Below are positions 24,201 to 35,200 of a DNA stretch of 64,000 nucleotides, one piece after another. The position numbers and the translations under genes are program-made. Each line of letters begins with the position of its first letter. Within the stretch, counting starts at the first letter, position 1. Source of the stretch: Aplectana chamaeleonis (Eukaryota > Nematoda > Chromadorea > Rhabditida > Cosmocercidae); the NCBI GenBank assembly GCA_029168955.1, contig JAPDOI010001339.1, forward strand, positions 62,001 to 126,000. Reading direction: 5' to 3'. The notes under the pieces were generated by a model, which had not been told where the DNA came from, searched no databases, and saw nothing but the letters and a program-made list of their open reading frames with translations.

Positions 24201-27200
24201 CGGCGCTTTGTCCGGTAACCGTAAGCCGGGGGGTTCGCGCCGCTTCGCGGCGCTCTGTCCGGAAACTGTGTGGCTTTTCTGAACAAATTAAGTCTCTCAC
24301 GGTCAGGAAAACACCGGCCAAAGCGCCGCTTCGCGGCGCTTTGTCCGGGAACCGTCAGCCATAGGGTTCGCGCCGCTTCGCGGCGCTCTGTCCGGAAACT
24401 GTGTGGCTTTTCTGAACAAATTAAGTCTCTCACGGTCAGGAAAACACCGGCCAAAGCGCCGCTTCGAGGCGCTTTGTCCGGGAACCGTCAGCCAGAGGGT
24501 TCGCGCCGCTTCGCGATGCTCTGTCCGGAAACTGTGTGGCTTTTCTGAACAAATTAAGTCTCTCACGGTCAGGAAAACACCGGCCAAAGCGCCGCTTCGA
24601 GGCGCTTTGTCCGGGAACCGTCAGCCAGAGGGTTCGCGCCGCTTCGCGATGCTCTGTTCGGAACTGTGTGGCTTTTCTGAACAAATTAAGTCTCTCACGG
24701 TCAGGAAAACACCGGCCAAAGCGCCGCTTCGCGGCGCTTTGTCCGGGAACCGTCAGCCAGAGGGTTCGCGCCGCTTCGCGGCGCTCTGTCCGGAAACTGT
24801 GTGGCTTTTCTGAACAAATTAAGTCTCTCACGGTCAGGAAAACACCGGCCAAAGCGCCGCTTCGAGGCGCTTTGTCCGGGAACCGTCAGCCAGAGGGTTC
24901 GCGCCGCTTCGCGGCGCTCTGTCCGGAAACTGTGTGGCTTTTCTGAACAAATTAAGTCTCTCACGGTCAGGAAAACACCGGCCAAAGCGCCGCTTCGAGG
25001 CGCTTTGTCCGGGAACCGTCAGCCAGAGGGTTCGCGCCGCTTCGCGGCGCTCTGTCCGGAAACTGTGTGGCTTTTCTGAACAAATTAAGTCTCTCACGGT
25101 CAGGAAAACACCGGCCAAAGCGCCGCTTCGAGGCGCTTTGTCCGAGAACCGTAAGCCGGGGGGTTCGCGCCGCTTCGCGGCGCTCTGTCCGGAAACTGTG
25201 TGGCTTTTCTGAACAAATTAAGTCTCTCACGGTCAGGAAAACACCGGCCAAAGCGCCGCTTCGAGGCGCTTTGTCCGGGAACCGTCAGCCAGAGGGTTCG
25301 CGCCGCTTCGCGGCGCTCTGTCCGGAAACTGTGTGGCTTTTCTGAACAAATTAAGTCTCTCACGGTCAGGAAAACACCGGCCAAAGCGCCGCTTCGAGGC
25401 GCTTTGTCCGGGAACCGTCAGCCAGAGGGTTCGCGCCGCTTCGCGGCGCTCTGTCCGGAAACTGTGTGGCTTTTCTGAACAAATTAAGTCTCTCACGGTC
25501 AGGAAAACACCGGCCAAAGCGCCGCTTCGAGGCGCTTTGTCCGGGAACCGTCAGCCAGAGGGTTCGCGCCGCTTCGCGGCGCTCTGTCCGGAAACTGTGT
25601 GGCTTTTCTGAACAAACTAAGTCTCTCACGGTCAGGAAAACACCGGACAAAGCGCCGCTTCGCGGCGCTTTGTCCGGGAACCGTAAGCCGGGGAATTCGC
25701 GCCGCTTCGCGGCGCTCTGTCTGGAAACTGTGTGGCTTTTCTGAACAAATTAAGTCTCTCACGGTCAGGAAAACACCGGCCAAAGCGCCGCTTCGCGGCG
25801 CTTTGTCCGGGAACCGTCAGCCAGAGGGTTCGCGGCGCTCTGTCCGGAAACTGTGTGGCTTTTCTGAACAAATTCAGTCTCTCACGGTCAGGAAAACACC
25901 GGCCAAAGCGCCGCTTCGAGGCGCCTTGTCCGAGAACCGTCAGCCGGGAGGTTCGCGCCGCTTCGCGGCGCTCTGTCCGGAAACTTTGTGGCTTTTCTGA
26001 ACAAATTAAGTCTCTCACGGTCAGGAAAACACCGGCCAGAGCGCCGCTTCGAGGCGCTTTGTCCGGGAACCGTCAGCCAGAGGGTTCGCGCCGCTTCGCG
26101 GCGCTCTGTCCGGAAACTGTGTGGCTTTTCTGAACAAATTAAGTCTCTCACGGTCAGGGAAACACCGGCCAAAGCGCCGCTTCGCGGCGCTTTGTTCGGG
26201 AACCGTCAGCCAGAGGGTTCGCGCCGCTTCGCGGCGCTCTGTCCGGAAACTGTGTGGCTTTTCTGAACAAATTAAGTCTCTCACGGTCAGGAAAACACCG
26301 GCCAAAGCGCCGCTTCGAGGCGCTTTGTCCGGGAACCGTCAGCCAGAGGGTTCGCGCCGCTTCGCGGCGCTCTGTCCGGAAACTGTGTGGCTTTTCTGAA
26401 CAAATTAAGTCTCTCACGGTCAGGAAAACACCGGCCAAAGCGCCGCTTCGAGGCGCTTTGTCCGGGAACCGTCAGCCAGAGGGTTCGCGCCGCTTCGCGG
26501 CGCTCTGGCTGGAAACTGTGTGGCTTTTCTGAACAAATTCAGTCTCTCACGGGCAGGAAAACACCGGCCAAAGCGCCGCTTCGCGGCGCTTTGTCCGGGA
26601 ACCGTCAGCCAGAGGGTTCGCGCCGCTTCGCGGCGCTCTGTCCGGAAACTGTGTGGCTTTTCTGAACAAATTAAGTCTCTCACGGTCAGGAAAACACCGG
26701 CCAAAGCGCCGCTTCGAGGCGCTTTGTCCGGGAACCGTCAGCCAGAGGGTTCGCGCCGCTTCGCGGCGCTCTGTCCGGAAACTGTGTGGCTTTTCTGAAC
26801 AAACTAAGTCTCTCACAGTCAGGAAACCCCCGGCCAAAGCGCCGCTTCGAGGCGCTTTGTCCCAGAACCGTAAGCCGGGGGGTTCGCGCCGCTTCGCGGC
26901 GCTCTGTCCGGAAACTGTGTGGCTTTTCTGAACAAATTAAGTCTCTCACGGTCAGGAAAACACCGGCCAGAGCGCCGCTTCGAGGCGCTTTGTCCGGGAA
27001 CCGTCAGCCAGAGGGTTCGCGCCGCTTCGCGGCGCTCTGTCCGGAAACTGTGTGGCTTTTCTGAACAAATTAAGTCTCTCACGGTCAGGAAAACACCGGC
27101 CAAAGCGCCGCTTCGAGGCGCTTTGTCCGGGAACCGTCAGCCAGAGGGTTCGCGCCGCTTCGCGGCGCTCTGTCCGGAAACTGTGTGGCTTTTCTGAACA

Positions 27201-27339
27201 AATTAAGTCTCTCACGGTCAGGAAAACACCGGCCAAAGCGCCGCTTCGAGGCGCTTTGTCCGAGAACCGTAAGCCGGGGGGTTCGCGCCGCTTCGCGGCG
27301 CTCTGTCCGGAAACTGTGTGGCTTTTCTTAACAAATTCA

Positions 27340-27429
27340 GTCTCTCACAGTCAGGGTGTCCGGGAACCGTCAGCCAGAGGGTTCGCGGCGCTCTGTCCGG
27401 AAACTGTGTGGCTTTTCTGAACAAATTAA
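27340..27429 (+). repeat. Contracted satellite A unit (90 bp)
   Basis: GTCAGGG joins directly to TGTCCGGGAACC, removing about 33 bp that include the first hairpin. The second block carries the recurrent 10-bp deletion. 133 - 43 = 90, as observed. Confidence 0.9.
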
Positions 27430-28429
27430 GTCTCTCACGGTCAGGAAAACACCGGCCAAAGCGCCGCTTCGAGGCGCTTTGTCCGGGAACCGTCAGCCAG
27501 AGGGTTCGCGCCGCTTCGCGGCGCTCTGTCCGGAAACTGTGTGGCTTTTCTGAACAAATTCAGTCTCTCACAGTCAGGGAAACCCCGGCCAAAGCGCCGC
27601 TTCGCGGCGCTTTGTCCGGGAACCGTCAGCCAGAGGGTTCGCGCCGCTTCGCGGCGCTCTGTCCGGAAACTGTGTGGCTTTTCTGAACAAATTAAGTCTC
27701 TCACGGTCAGGAAAACACCGGCCAAAGCGCCGCTTCGAGGCGCTTTGTCCGGGAACCGTCAGCCAGAGGGTTCGCGCCGCTTCGCGGCGCTCTGTCCGGA
27801 AACTGTGTGGCTTTTCTGAACAAATTAAGTCTCTCACGGTCAGGAAAACACCGGCCAAAGCGCCGCTTCGAGGCGCTTTGTCCGAGAACCGTAAGCCGGG
27901 GGGTTCGCGCCGCTTCGCGGCGCTCTGTCCGGAAACTGTGTGGCTTTTCTGAACAAATTAAGTCTCTCACGGTCAGGAAAACACCGGCCAAAGCGCCGCT
28001 TCGAGGCGCTTTGTCCGGGAACCGTCAGCCAGAGGGTTCGCGCCGCTTCGCGGCGCTCTGTCCGGAAACTGTGTGGCTTTTCTGAACAAATTAAGTCTCT
28101 CACGGTCAGGAAAACACCGGCCAAAGCGCCGCTTCGAGGCGCTTTGTCCGGGAACCGTCAGCCAGAGGGTTCGCGCCGCTTCGCGGCGCTCTGTCCGGAA
28201 ACTGTGTGGCTTTTCTGAACAAATTAAGTCTCTCACGGTCAGGAAAACACCGGCCAAAGCGCCGCTTCGCGGCGCTTTGTCCGGGAACCGTCAGCCAGAG
28301 GGTTCGCGGCGCTCTGTCCGGAAACTGTGTGGCTTTTCTGAACAAATTCAGTCTCTCACGGTCAGGGAAACCCCGTTTAAAGCGCCGCTTCGCGGCGCTT
28401 TGTTCGGGAAGCGTGAGCCGGGGGGTTCG

Positions 28430-28465
28430 CGCCGCTTCGCGGCACTTTTACTGGAGCGTTGTGCA
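28430..28465. other. Satellite A / satellite B junction
   Basis: The A sequence CGCCGCTTCGCGG ends at about 28,442 and is followed immediately by CACTTTTACTGGAGCGTTG, which is satellite B (usual form CACTTTTACCGGAGCGTTG). There is no spacer and no obvious transposon footprint. Only the last A unit (from about 28,340) is diverged (CCCCGTTTAAAGCG, GGGAAGCGTGAGCC); units just upstream are still the homogenised type. Confidence 0.88.
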
Positions 28466-28710
28466 CTCCAGCTTGGGTCCCGTCCACATTTCCAGAGCTC
28501 TATGCACTCCTAGTTAAATTCCGGCCACTTCTACCGGCGCGTTGTGCACTCCAACTTGAGTCCCGTCCACAGTTCCCGGCGCTCTGTGGACTCCCAGTTG
28601 TGTCCCGCCCACTTCTACCGGCGCGTTGTGCACTCCAACTTGGGTCCCGTCCACATTTCCAGAGCTCTCTGCACTCCTAGTTAAATTCCGGCCACTTCTA
28701 CCGGCGCGTT

Positions 28711-29271
28711 GTGCACCCAAACTTGAGTCCCGTCCACAGTTCCCGTCGCTCTGCGCACCCCCACTTGGGTCCCGCCCACAGTTCCCGGCGCTCTGTGGAC
28801 TCCCAGTTGAGTCCCGCCCACTTCTACCGGCGCGTTGTGCACTCCAACTTGAGTCCCGTCCACAGTTCCCGGCGCTCTGTGGACTCCCAGTTGGGTCCCG
28901 CCCACTTCTACCGACGCGTTGTGCACTCCAACTGGAGTCCCGTCCACAGTTCCCGGCACTCTGTGCACTCCCACTTGGGTCCCGTCCACAGTTCCCGGCG
29001 CTCTGTGGACTCCCAGTTGGGTCCCGCCCACTTCTACCGGCGCGTTGTGCACTCCCACTTAGGTCCCGTCCACAGTTCCCGGCGCTCTGTGGACTCCCAA
29101 TTGGGTCCCGCCAACTTTTACCGGTGCGTTGTGCACTCCCACTTGGGTCCCGTCCACAGTTCCCGGCGCTCTGTGGACTCCCAGTTGGGTCCCGCCCACT
29201 TTTACCCTAGCGTTGTGCACTCCAACTTGGGTCCCGTCCACATTTACAGAGCTCTCTGCACTCCTAGTTAA
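28711..29271 (+). repeat. Higher-order repeat block of satellite B, ~560 bp (copy 1 of 3)
   Basis: The ordered series of unit subtypes between two V units at 28,711-29,271 recurs at 30,629-31,189 and 33,736-34,295, with the same succession of B1/B2 variants (including GGCACTCTGTGCACTCCC, CTTTTACCGG(A/T)GCG and CTTTTACCCTAGCG near the end) and almost the same length. Start-to-start offsets are 1,918 and 3,107 bp. This is multi-unit duplication rather than independent mutation. Confidence 0.8.
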
Positions 29272-32200
29272 ATTCCGGCCACTTCTACCGCCGCGTTGTG
29301 CACTCCAACTTGAGTCCCGTCCACAGTTCCCGTCGCTCTGCGGACTCCCAGTTGGGTCCCGCCCACTTCTACCGGCGCGTTGTGCACTCCAACTTGGGTC
29401 CCGTCCACATTTCCAGAGCTCTCTGCACTCGTAGTTAAATTCCGGCCACTTCTACCGGCGCGTTGTGCACCCAAACTTGAGTCCCGTCCACAGTTCCCGT
29501 CGCTCTGTGCACTCCAACTTGGGTCCCGTCCACAGTTCCGGCGCTCTGTGGACTCCCAGTTGGGTCCCACCCACTTCTACCGGCGCGTTGTGCACTCCAA
29601 CTTGGGTCCCGTCCACAGTTCCCGTCGCTCTGCGGACTCCCAGTTGGGTCCCGCCCACTTCTACCGGCGCGTTGTGCACCCAAACTTGAGTCCCGTCCAC
29701 AGTTCCCGGCGCTCTGTGGACTCCCACCGTCCCGCCAACTTTTACCGGCGTTGTGCACTCCCACTCAGGTCCCTCCACAGTTCCCGGCGCTCAGGACTCC
29801 CAGTTGGGTCCCGCCCACTTCTACCGGCGCGTTGTGCACTCCAATCCTGAGTCCCGTCCACAGTTCCCGTCGCTCTGTGGACTCCCAGTTGGGTCCCGCC
29901 CACTTCTACCGGCGCGTTGTGCACTCCAACTTGAGTCCCGTCCACAGTTCCCGGCGCTCTGTGGACTCCCAGTTGGGTCCCGCCCACTTCTACCGGCGCG
30001 TTGTGCACTCCCACTTAGGTCCCGTCCACAGTTCCCGGCGCTCTGTGGACTCCCAGTTGGGTCCCGCCCACTTTTACCGGCGCGTTGTGCACTCCCAACG
30101 AGTCCCGTCCACAGTTCCCGGCGCTCTGTGGACTCCCCAGTTGGGTCCCGCCCACTTTTACCCCAGCGTTGTGCACTCCAACTTGGGTCCCGTCCACATT
30201 TCCAGAGCTCTCTGCACTCCTAGTTAAATTCCGCCACTTCTACCGCCGCGTTGTGCACTCCAACTTGAGTCCCGTCCACAGTTCCCGTCGCTCTGCGGAC
30301 TCCCAGTTGGGTCCCGCCCACTTCTACCGGCGCGTTGTGCACTCCAACTTGGGGTCCCGTCCACATTTCCAGAGCTCTCTGGACTCTAGTTAAATTCCGG
30401 CCACTTCTACCGGCGCGTTGTGCACCCAAACTTGAGTCCCGTCCACAGTTCCCGTCGCTCTGTGCACTCCCACTTGAGTCCCGTCCACAGTTCCCGGCGC
30501 TCTGTGGACTCCCAGTTGTGTCCCACCCACTTTTACCGGAGCGTTGTGCACTCCAACTTGGGTCCCGTCCACATTTCCAGCGCTCTCTGCACTCCTAGTT
30601 AAATTCCCGCCACTTCTACCGGCGCGTTGTGCACCCAAACTTGAGTCCCGTCCACAGTTCCCGTCGCTCTGTGCACTCCCACTTGGGTCCCGTCCACAGT
30701 TCCCGGCGCTCTGTGGACTCCCAGTTGGCTCCCGCCCACTTCTACCGACGCGTTGCGCACTCCAACTTGAGCCCCGTCCACAGTTCCCGGCGCTCTGTGG
30801 ACTCCCAGTTGGGTCCCGCCCACTTCTACCGACGCGTTGTGCACTCCAACTGGAGTCCCGTCCACAGTTCCCGGCACTCTGTGCACTCCCACTTGGGTCC
30901 CGTCCACAGCTCCCGGCGCTCTGTGGACTCCCAGTTGGGTCCCGCCCACTTCTACCGGCGCGTTGTGCACTCCCACTTAGGTCCCGTCCACAGTTCCCGG
31001 CGCTCTGTGGACTCCCAATTGGGTCCCACCCACTTTTACCGGAGCGTTGTGCACTCCCACTTGGGTCCCGTCCACAGTTCCCGGCGCTCTGTGGACTCCC
31101 AGTTGGGTCCCGCCCACTTTTACCCTAGCGTTGTGCACTCCAACTTGGGTCCCGTCCACATTTCCAGAGCTCTCTGCACTCCTAGTTAAATTCCGGCCAC
31201 TTCTACCGCCGCGTTGTGCACTCCAACTTGAGTCCCGTCCACAGTTCCCGTCGCTCTGCGGACTCCCAGTTGGGTCCCGCCCACTTCTACCGGCGCGTTG
31301 TGCACTCCCACTTAGGTCCCGTCCACAGTTCCCGGCGCTCTGTGGACTCCCAATTGGGTCCCGCCAACTTTTACCGGCGCGTTGTGCACTCCCACTTGGG
31401 TCCCCTCCACAGTTCCCGTCGCTCTGTGGACTCCCAGTTGGGTCCCGCCCTCTTTTACCGGCGCGTTGTGCACTCCAACTTGAGTCCCGTCCACAGTTCC
31501 CGTCGCTCTGTGGACTCCCAGTTGGGTCCCGCCCACTTTTACCGGCGCGTTGTGCACTCCAACTTGAGTCCCGTCCACAGTTCCCGTGGCTCTGTGGACT
31601 CCCAGTTGGGTCCCGCCCACTTCTACCGGCGCGTTGTGCACTCCCAACCTGGGTCCCGTCCACAGTTCCCGGCGCTCTGTGCACTCCCAATTCAAATCCC
31701 GCCACTTCTTACCGGCGCGTTGTGCACTCCAACTTGAGTCCCGTCCACAGTTCCCGTCGCTCTGTGGACTCCCAGTTGGGTCCCGCCCACTTCTACCGGC
31801 GCGTTGTGCACTCCAACTTGGGTCCCGTCCACAGTTTCCAGAGCTCTCTGCACTCCCAGTTAAATTCCGGCCACTTCTACCGGCGCGTTGTGCACCCAAA
31901 TCCTGAGTCCCGTCCACATTTACAGAGCTTGCACTCAGTTAAATTCCGGCCACTTCTACCGCGCGTTGTGCACTCCAACTTGAGTCCCGTCCACAGTTCC
32001 CGGCGCTCTGTGGACTTCCAGTTGGGTCCCGCCCACTTCTACCGGCGCGTTGTGCACTCCCACTTAGGTCCCGTCCACATTTCCAGAGCTCTCTGCACTC
32101 CTAGTTAAATTCCGGCCACTTCTACCGGCGCGCTGTGCACTCCCACTTGGGTCCCGTCCACAGTTCCCGGCGCTCTGTGCACTCCCACTTGGGTCCCGTC

Positions 32201-35200
32201 CACAGTTCCCGGCGCTCTGTGGACTCCCAGTTGGGTCCCGCCTACTTTTACCGGCGCGTTGTGCTCTCCCACTTGGATCCCGTCCACAGTTCCCGTCGCT
32301 CTGTGGACTCCCAGTTGGGTCCCGCCCACTTCTACCGGCGCGTTGTGCACTCCCACTTAGGTCCCGTCCACAGTTCCCGGCGCTCTGTGGACTCCCAATT
32401 GGGTCCCGCCAACTTTTAACGGCGCGTTGTGCACTCCCACTTGGGTCCCGTCCACAGTCCCCGGCGCTCTGTGGACTCCCAGTTGGGTCCCGCCCACTTT
32501 TACCGGCGCGTTGTGCACTCCCACTTGGGTCCCGTCCACATTTCCAGAGCTCTCTGCACTCCTAGTTGGATTTCAGCCACTTCTACCGCCGCGTTGTGCA
32601 CTCCAACTTGAGTCCCGTCCACAGTTCCCGTCGCTCTGCGGACTCCCAGTTGGGTCCCGCCCACTTCTACCGGCGCGTTGTGCACTCCCACTTAGGTCCC
32701 GTCCACAGTTCCCGGCGCTCTGCGGACTCCCACCGTCCCGCCAACTTTTACCGGCGCGTTGTGCACTCCCACTTGGGTCCCCTCCACAGTTCCCGTCGCT
32801 CTGTGGACTCCCAGTTGGGTCCCGCCCTCTTTTACCGGCGCGTTGTGCACTCCAACTTGAGTCCCGTCCACAGTTCCCGTCGCTCTGTGGACTCCCAGTT
32901 GGGTCCCGCCCACTTTTACCGGCGCGTTGTGCACTCCAACTTGAGTCCCGTCCACAGTTCCCGTCGCTCTGTGGACTCCCAGTTGGGTCCCGCCCACTTC
33001 TACCGGCGCGTTGTGCACTCCCACTTAGGTCCCGTCCACAGTTCCCGGCGCTCTGTGGACTCCCAATTGGGTCCCGCCAACTTTTACCGGCGCGTTGTGC
33101 ACTCCCACTTGGGTCCCCTCCACAGTTCCCGTCGCTCTGTGGACTCCCAGTTGGGTCCCGCCCACTTCTACCGGCGCGTTGTGCACTCCAACTGGAGTCT
33201 CGTCCGCAGTTCCCGGCGCTCTATGGACTCCCAGTTGGGTCCCGCCCACTTTTACCCTAGCGTTGTGCACTCCAACTTGGGTCCCGTCCACATTTACAGA
33301 GCTCTCTGCACTCCTAGTTAAATTCCGGCCACTTCTACCGCCGCGTTGTGCACTCCAACTTGAGTCCCGTCCACAGTTCCCGTCGCTCTGCGGACTCCCA
33401 GTTGGGTCCCGCCCACTTCTACCGGCGCGTTGTGCACTCCAACTTGGGTCCCGTCCACATTTCCAGAGCTCTCTGCACTCGTAGTTAAATTCCGGCCACT
33501 TCTACCGGCGCGTTGTGCACTCCAAACTTGAGTCCGTCCACAGTTCCCGTCGCTCTGTGCACTCCACTTACCGGCGCGTTGTGGGTCCCGTCCACAGTTC
33601 CCGGCGCTCTGTGGACTCCCAGTTGGGTCCCACCCACTTTTACCGGAGCGTTGTGCACTCCAACTTGGGTCCCGTCCACATTTCCAGAGCTCTCTGCACT
33701 CCTAGTTAAATTCCGGCCACTTCTACCGGCGCGTTGTGCACCCAAACTTGAGTCCCGTCCACAGTTCCCGTCGCTCTGTGCACTCCCACTTGGGTCCCGT
33801 CCACAGTTCCCGGCGCTCTGTGGACTCCCAGTTGGGTCCCGCCCACTTCTACCGGCGCGTTGTGCACTCCAACTTGAGTCCCGTCCACAGTTCCCGGCGC
33901 TCTGTGGACTCCCAGTTGGGTCCCGCCCACTTCTACCGACGCGTTGTGCACTCCAACTGGAGTCCCGTCCACAGTTCCCGGCACTCTGTGCACTCCCACT
34001 TGGGTCCCGTCCACAGCTCCCGGCGCTCTGTGGACTCCCAGTTGGGTCCCGCCCACTTCTACCGGCGCGTTGTGCACTCCCACCAGGTCCCGTCCACAGT
34101 TCCCGGCGCTCTGTGGACTCCCAATTGGGTCCCACCCACTTTTACCGGAGCGTTGTGCACTCCCACTTGGGTCCCGTCCACAGTTCCCGGCGCTCTGTGG
34201 ACTCCCAGTTGGGTCCCGCCCACTTTTACCCTAGCGTTGTGCACTCCAACTTGGGTCCCGTCCACATTTCCAGAGCTCTCTGCACTCCTAGTTAAATTCC
34301 GGCCACTTCTACCGCCGCTTTGTGCACTCCAACTTGAGTCCCGTCCACAGTTCCCGTCGCTCTGCGGACTCCCAGTTGGGTCCCGCCCACTTCTACCGGC
34401 GCGTTGTGCACTCCCACTTGAGTCCCGTCCACAGTTCCCGGCGCTCTGTGGACTCCCAGTTGGGTCCCGCCAACTTTTACCGGCGCGTTGTGCACTCCCA
34501 CTCTGGGTCCCGTCCACAGTTCCCGTCGCTCTGTGGACTCCCAATTGGGTCCCGCCAACTTTTACCGGCGCGTTGTGCACTCCCACTTGGGTCCCCTCCA
34601 CAGTTCCCGTCGCTCTGTGGACTCCCAGTTGGGTCCCGCCCACTTCTACCGGCGCGTTGTGCACTCCAACTGGAGTCTCGTCCGCAGTTCCCGGCGCTCT
34701 ATGGACTCCCAGTTGGGTCCCGCCCACTTTTACCCTAGCGTTGTGCACTCCAACTTGGGTCCCGTCCACATTTACAGAGCTCTCTGCACTCCTAGTTAAA
34801 TTCCGGCCACTTCTACCGCCGCGTTGTGCACTCCAACTTGAGTCCCGTCCACAGTTCCCGTCGCTCTGCGGACTCCCAGTTGGGTCCCGCCCACTTCTAC
34901 CGGCGCGTTGTGCACTCCAACTTGGGTCCCGTCCACATTTCCAGAGCTCTCTGCACTCGTAGTTAAATTCCGGCCACTTCTACCGGCGCGTTGTGCACCC
35001 AAACTTGAGTCCCGTCCACAGTTCCCGTCGCTCTGTGCACTCCCACTTGGGTCCCGTCCACAGTTCCCGGCGCTCTGTGGACTCCCAGTTGGGTCCCACC
35101 CACTTTTACCGGAGCGTTGTGCACTCCAACTTGGGTCCCGTCCACATTTCCAGAGCTCTCTGCACTCCTAGTTAAATTCCGGCCACTTCTACCGGCGCGT

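Larger units (their letters stand above)
15981..28340 (+). repeat. Satellite A, homogenised subfamily section
   Basis: Nearly every unit shares AAAACACCGG, CTTCGAGGCGCTTTG and CCGTCAGCCAGAGGG and has an exact 133-bp period, with long runs of units identical by eye (for example 16,134-16,930, 19,806-20,740, 22,807-23,340). A few older-type units with GTAAGCCGGGG persist, near 16,995, 24,085, 24,220, 25,150, 26,870, 27,260 and 27,890. The pattern indicates recent amplification or gene conversion compared with the left section. Truncated units (86, 90 and 104 bp) are listed separately. Confidence 0.85.
1..28442 (+). repeat. Satellite A tandem array, 133-bp monomer
   Basis: Head-to-tail tandem array of a 133-bp unit, roughly 210 copies, all in one orientation and truncated by the left window edge. 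The unit begins (arbitrarily) at GTCTCTCACGGTCAGG and ends in a short AT-rich stretch, CTTTTCTGAACAAATTAA. The consensus is about 59% GC with 15 CpG per unit, so CpG is not depleted. Period was measured directly from recurring landmarks, for example 16,134, 16,267, 16,400. Length variants are 132, 123, 104, 90, 86 and 180 bp. No promoter, gene or RNA is recognisable inside. Whether it is transcribed or centromeric cannot be read from the sequence. I do not recognise it as a named family. Confidence 0.97.

Noticed and set aside
164..28360. Many 90-400-codon frames in satellite A with periodic MAFLNKLSLSRSGK-like products
   Set aside because: They overlap in different frames and strands, shift phase every 133-bp unit and start and stop at fixed unit positions. 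They are shadows of the repeat.
1..28442. CRISPR array
   Set aside because: The whole 133-bp unit is conserved with no unique spacers, and the context is eukaryotic satellite.
1..28442. Bacterial terminators or REP/BIME elements, because of GC hairpins followed by TTTG
   Set aside because: There are no genes between them, and they are a fixed part of a tandem monomer repeated about 200 times.
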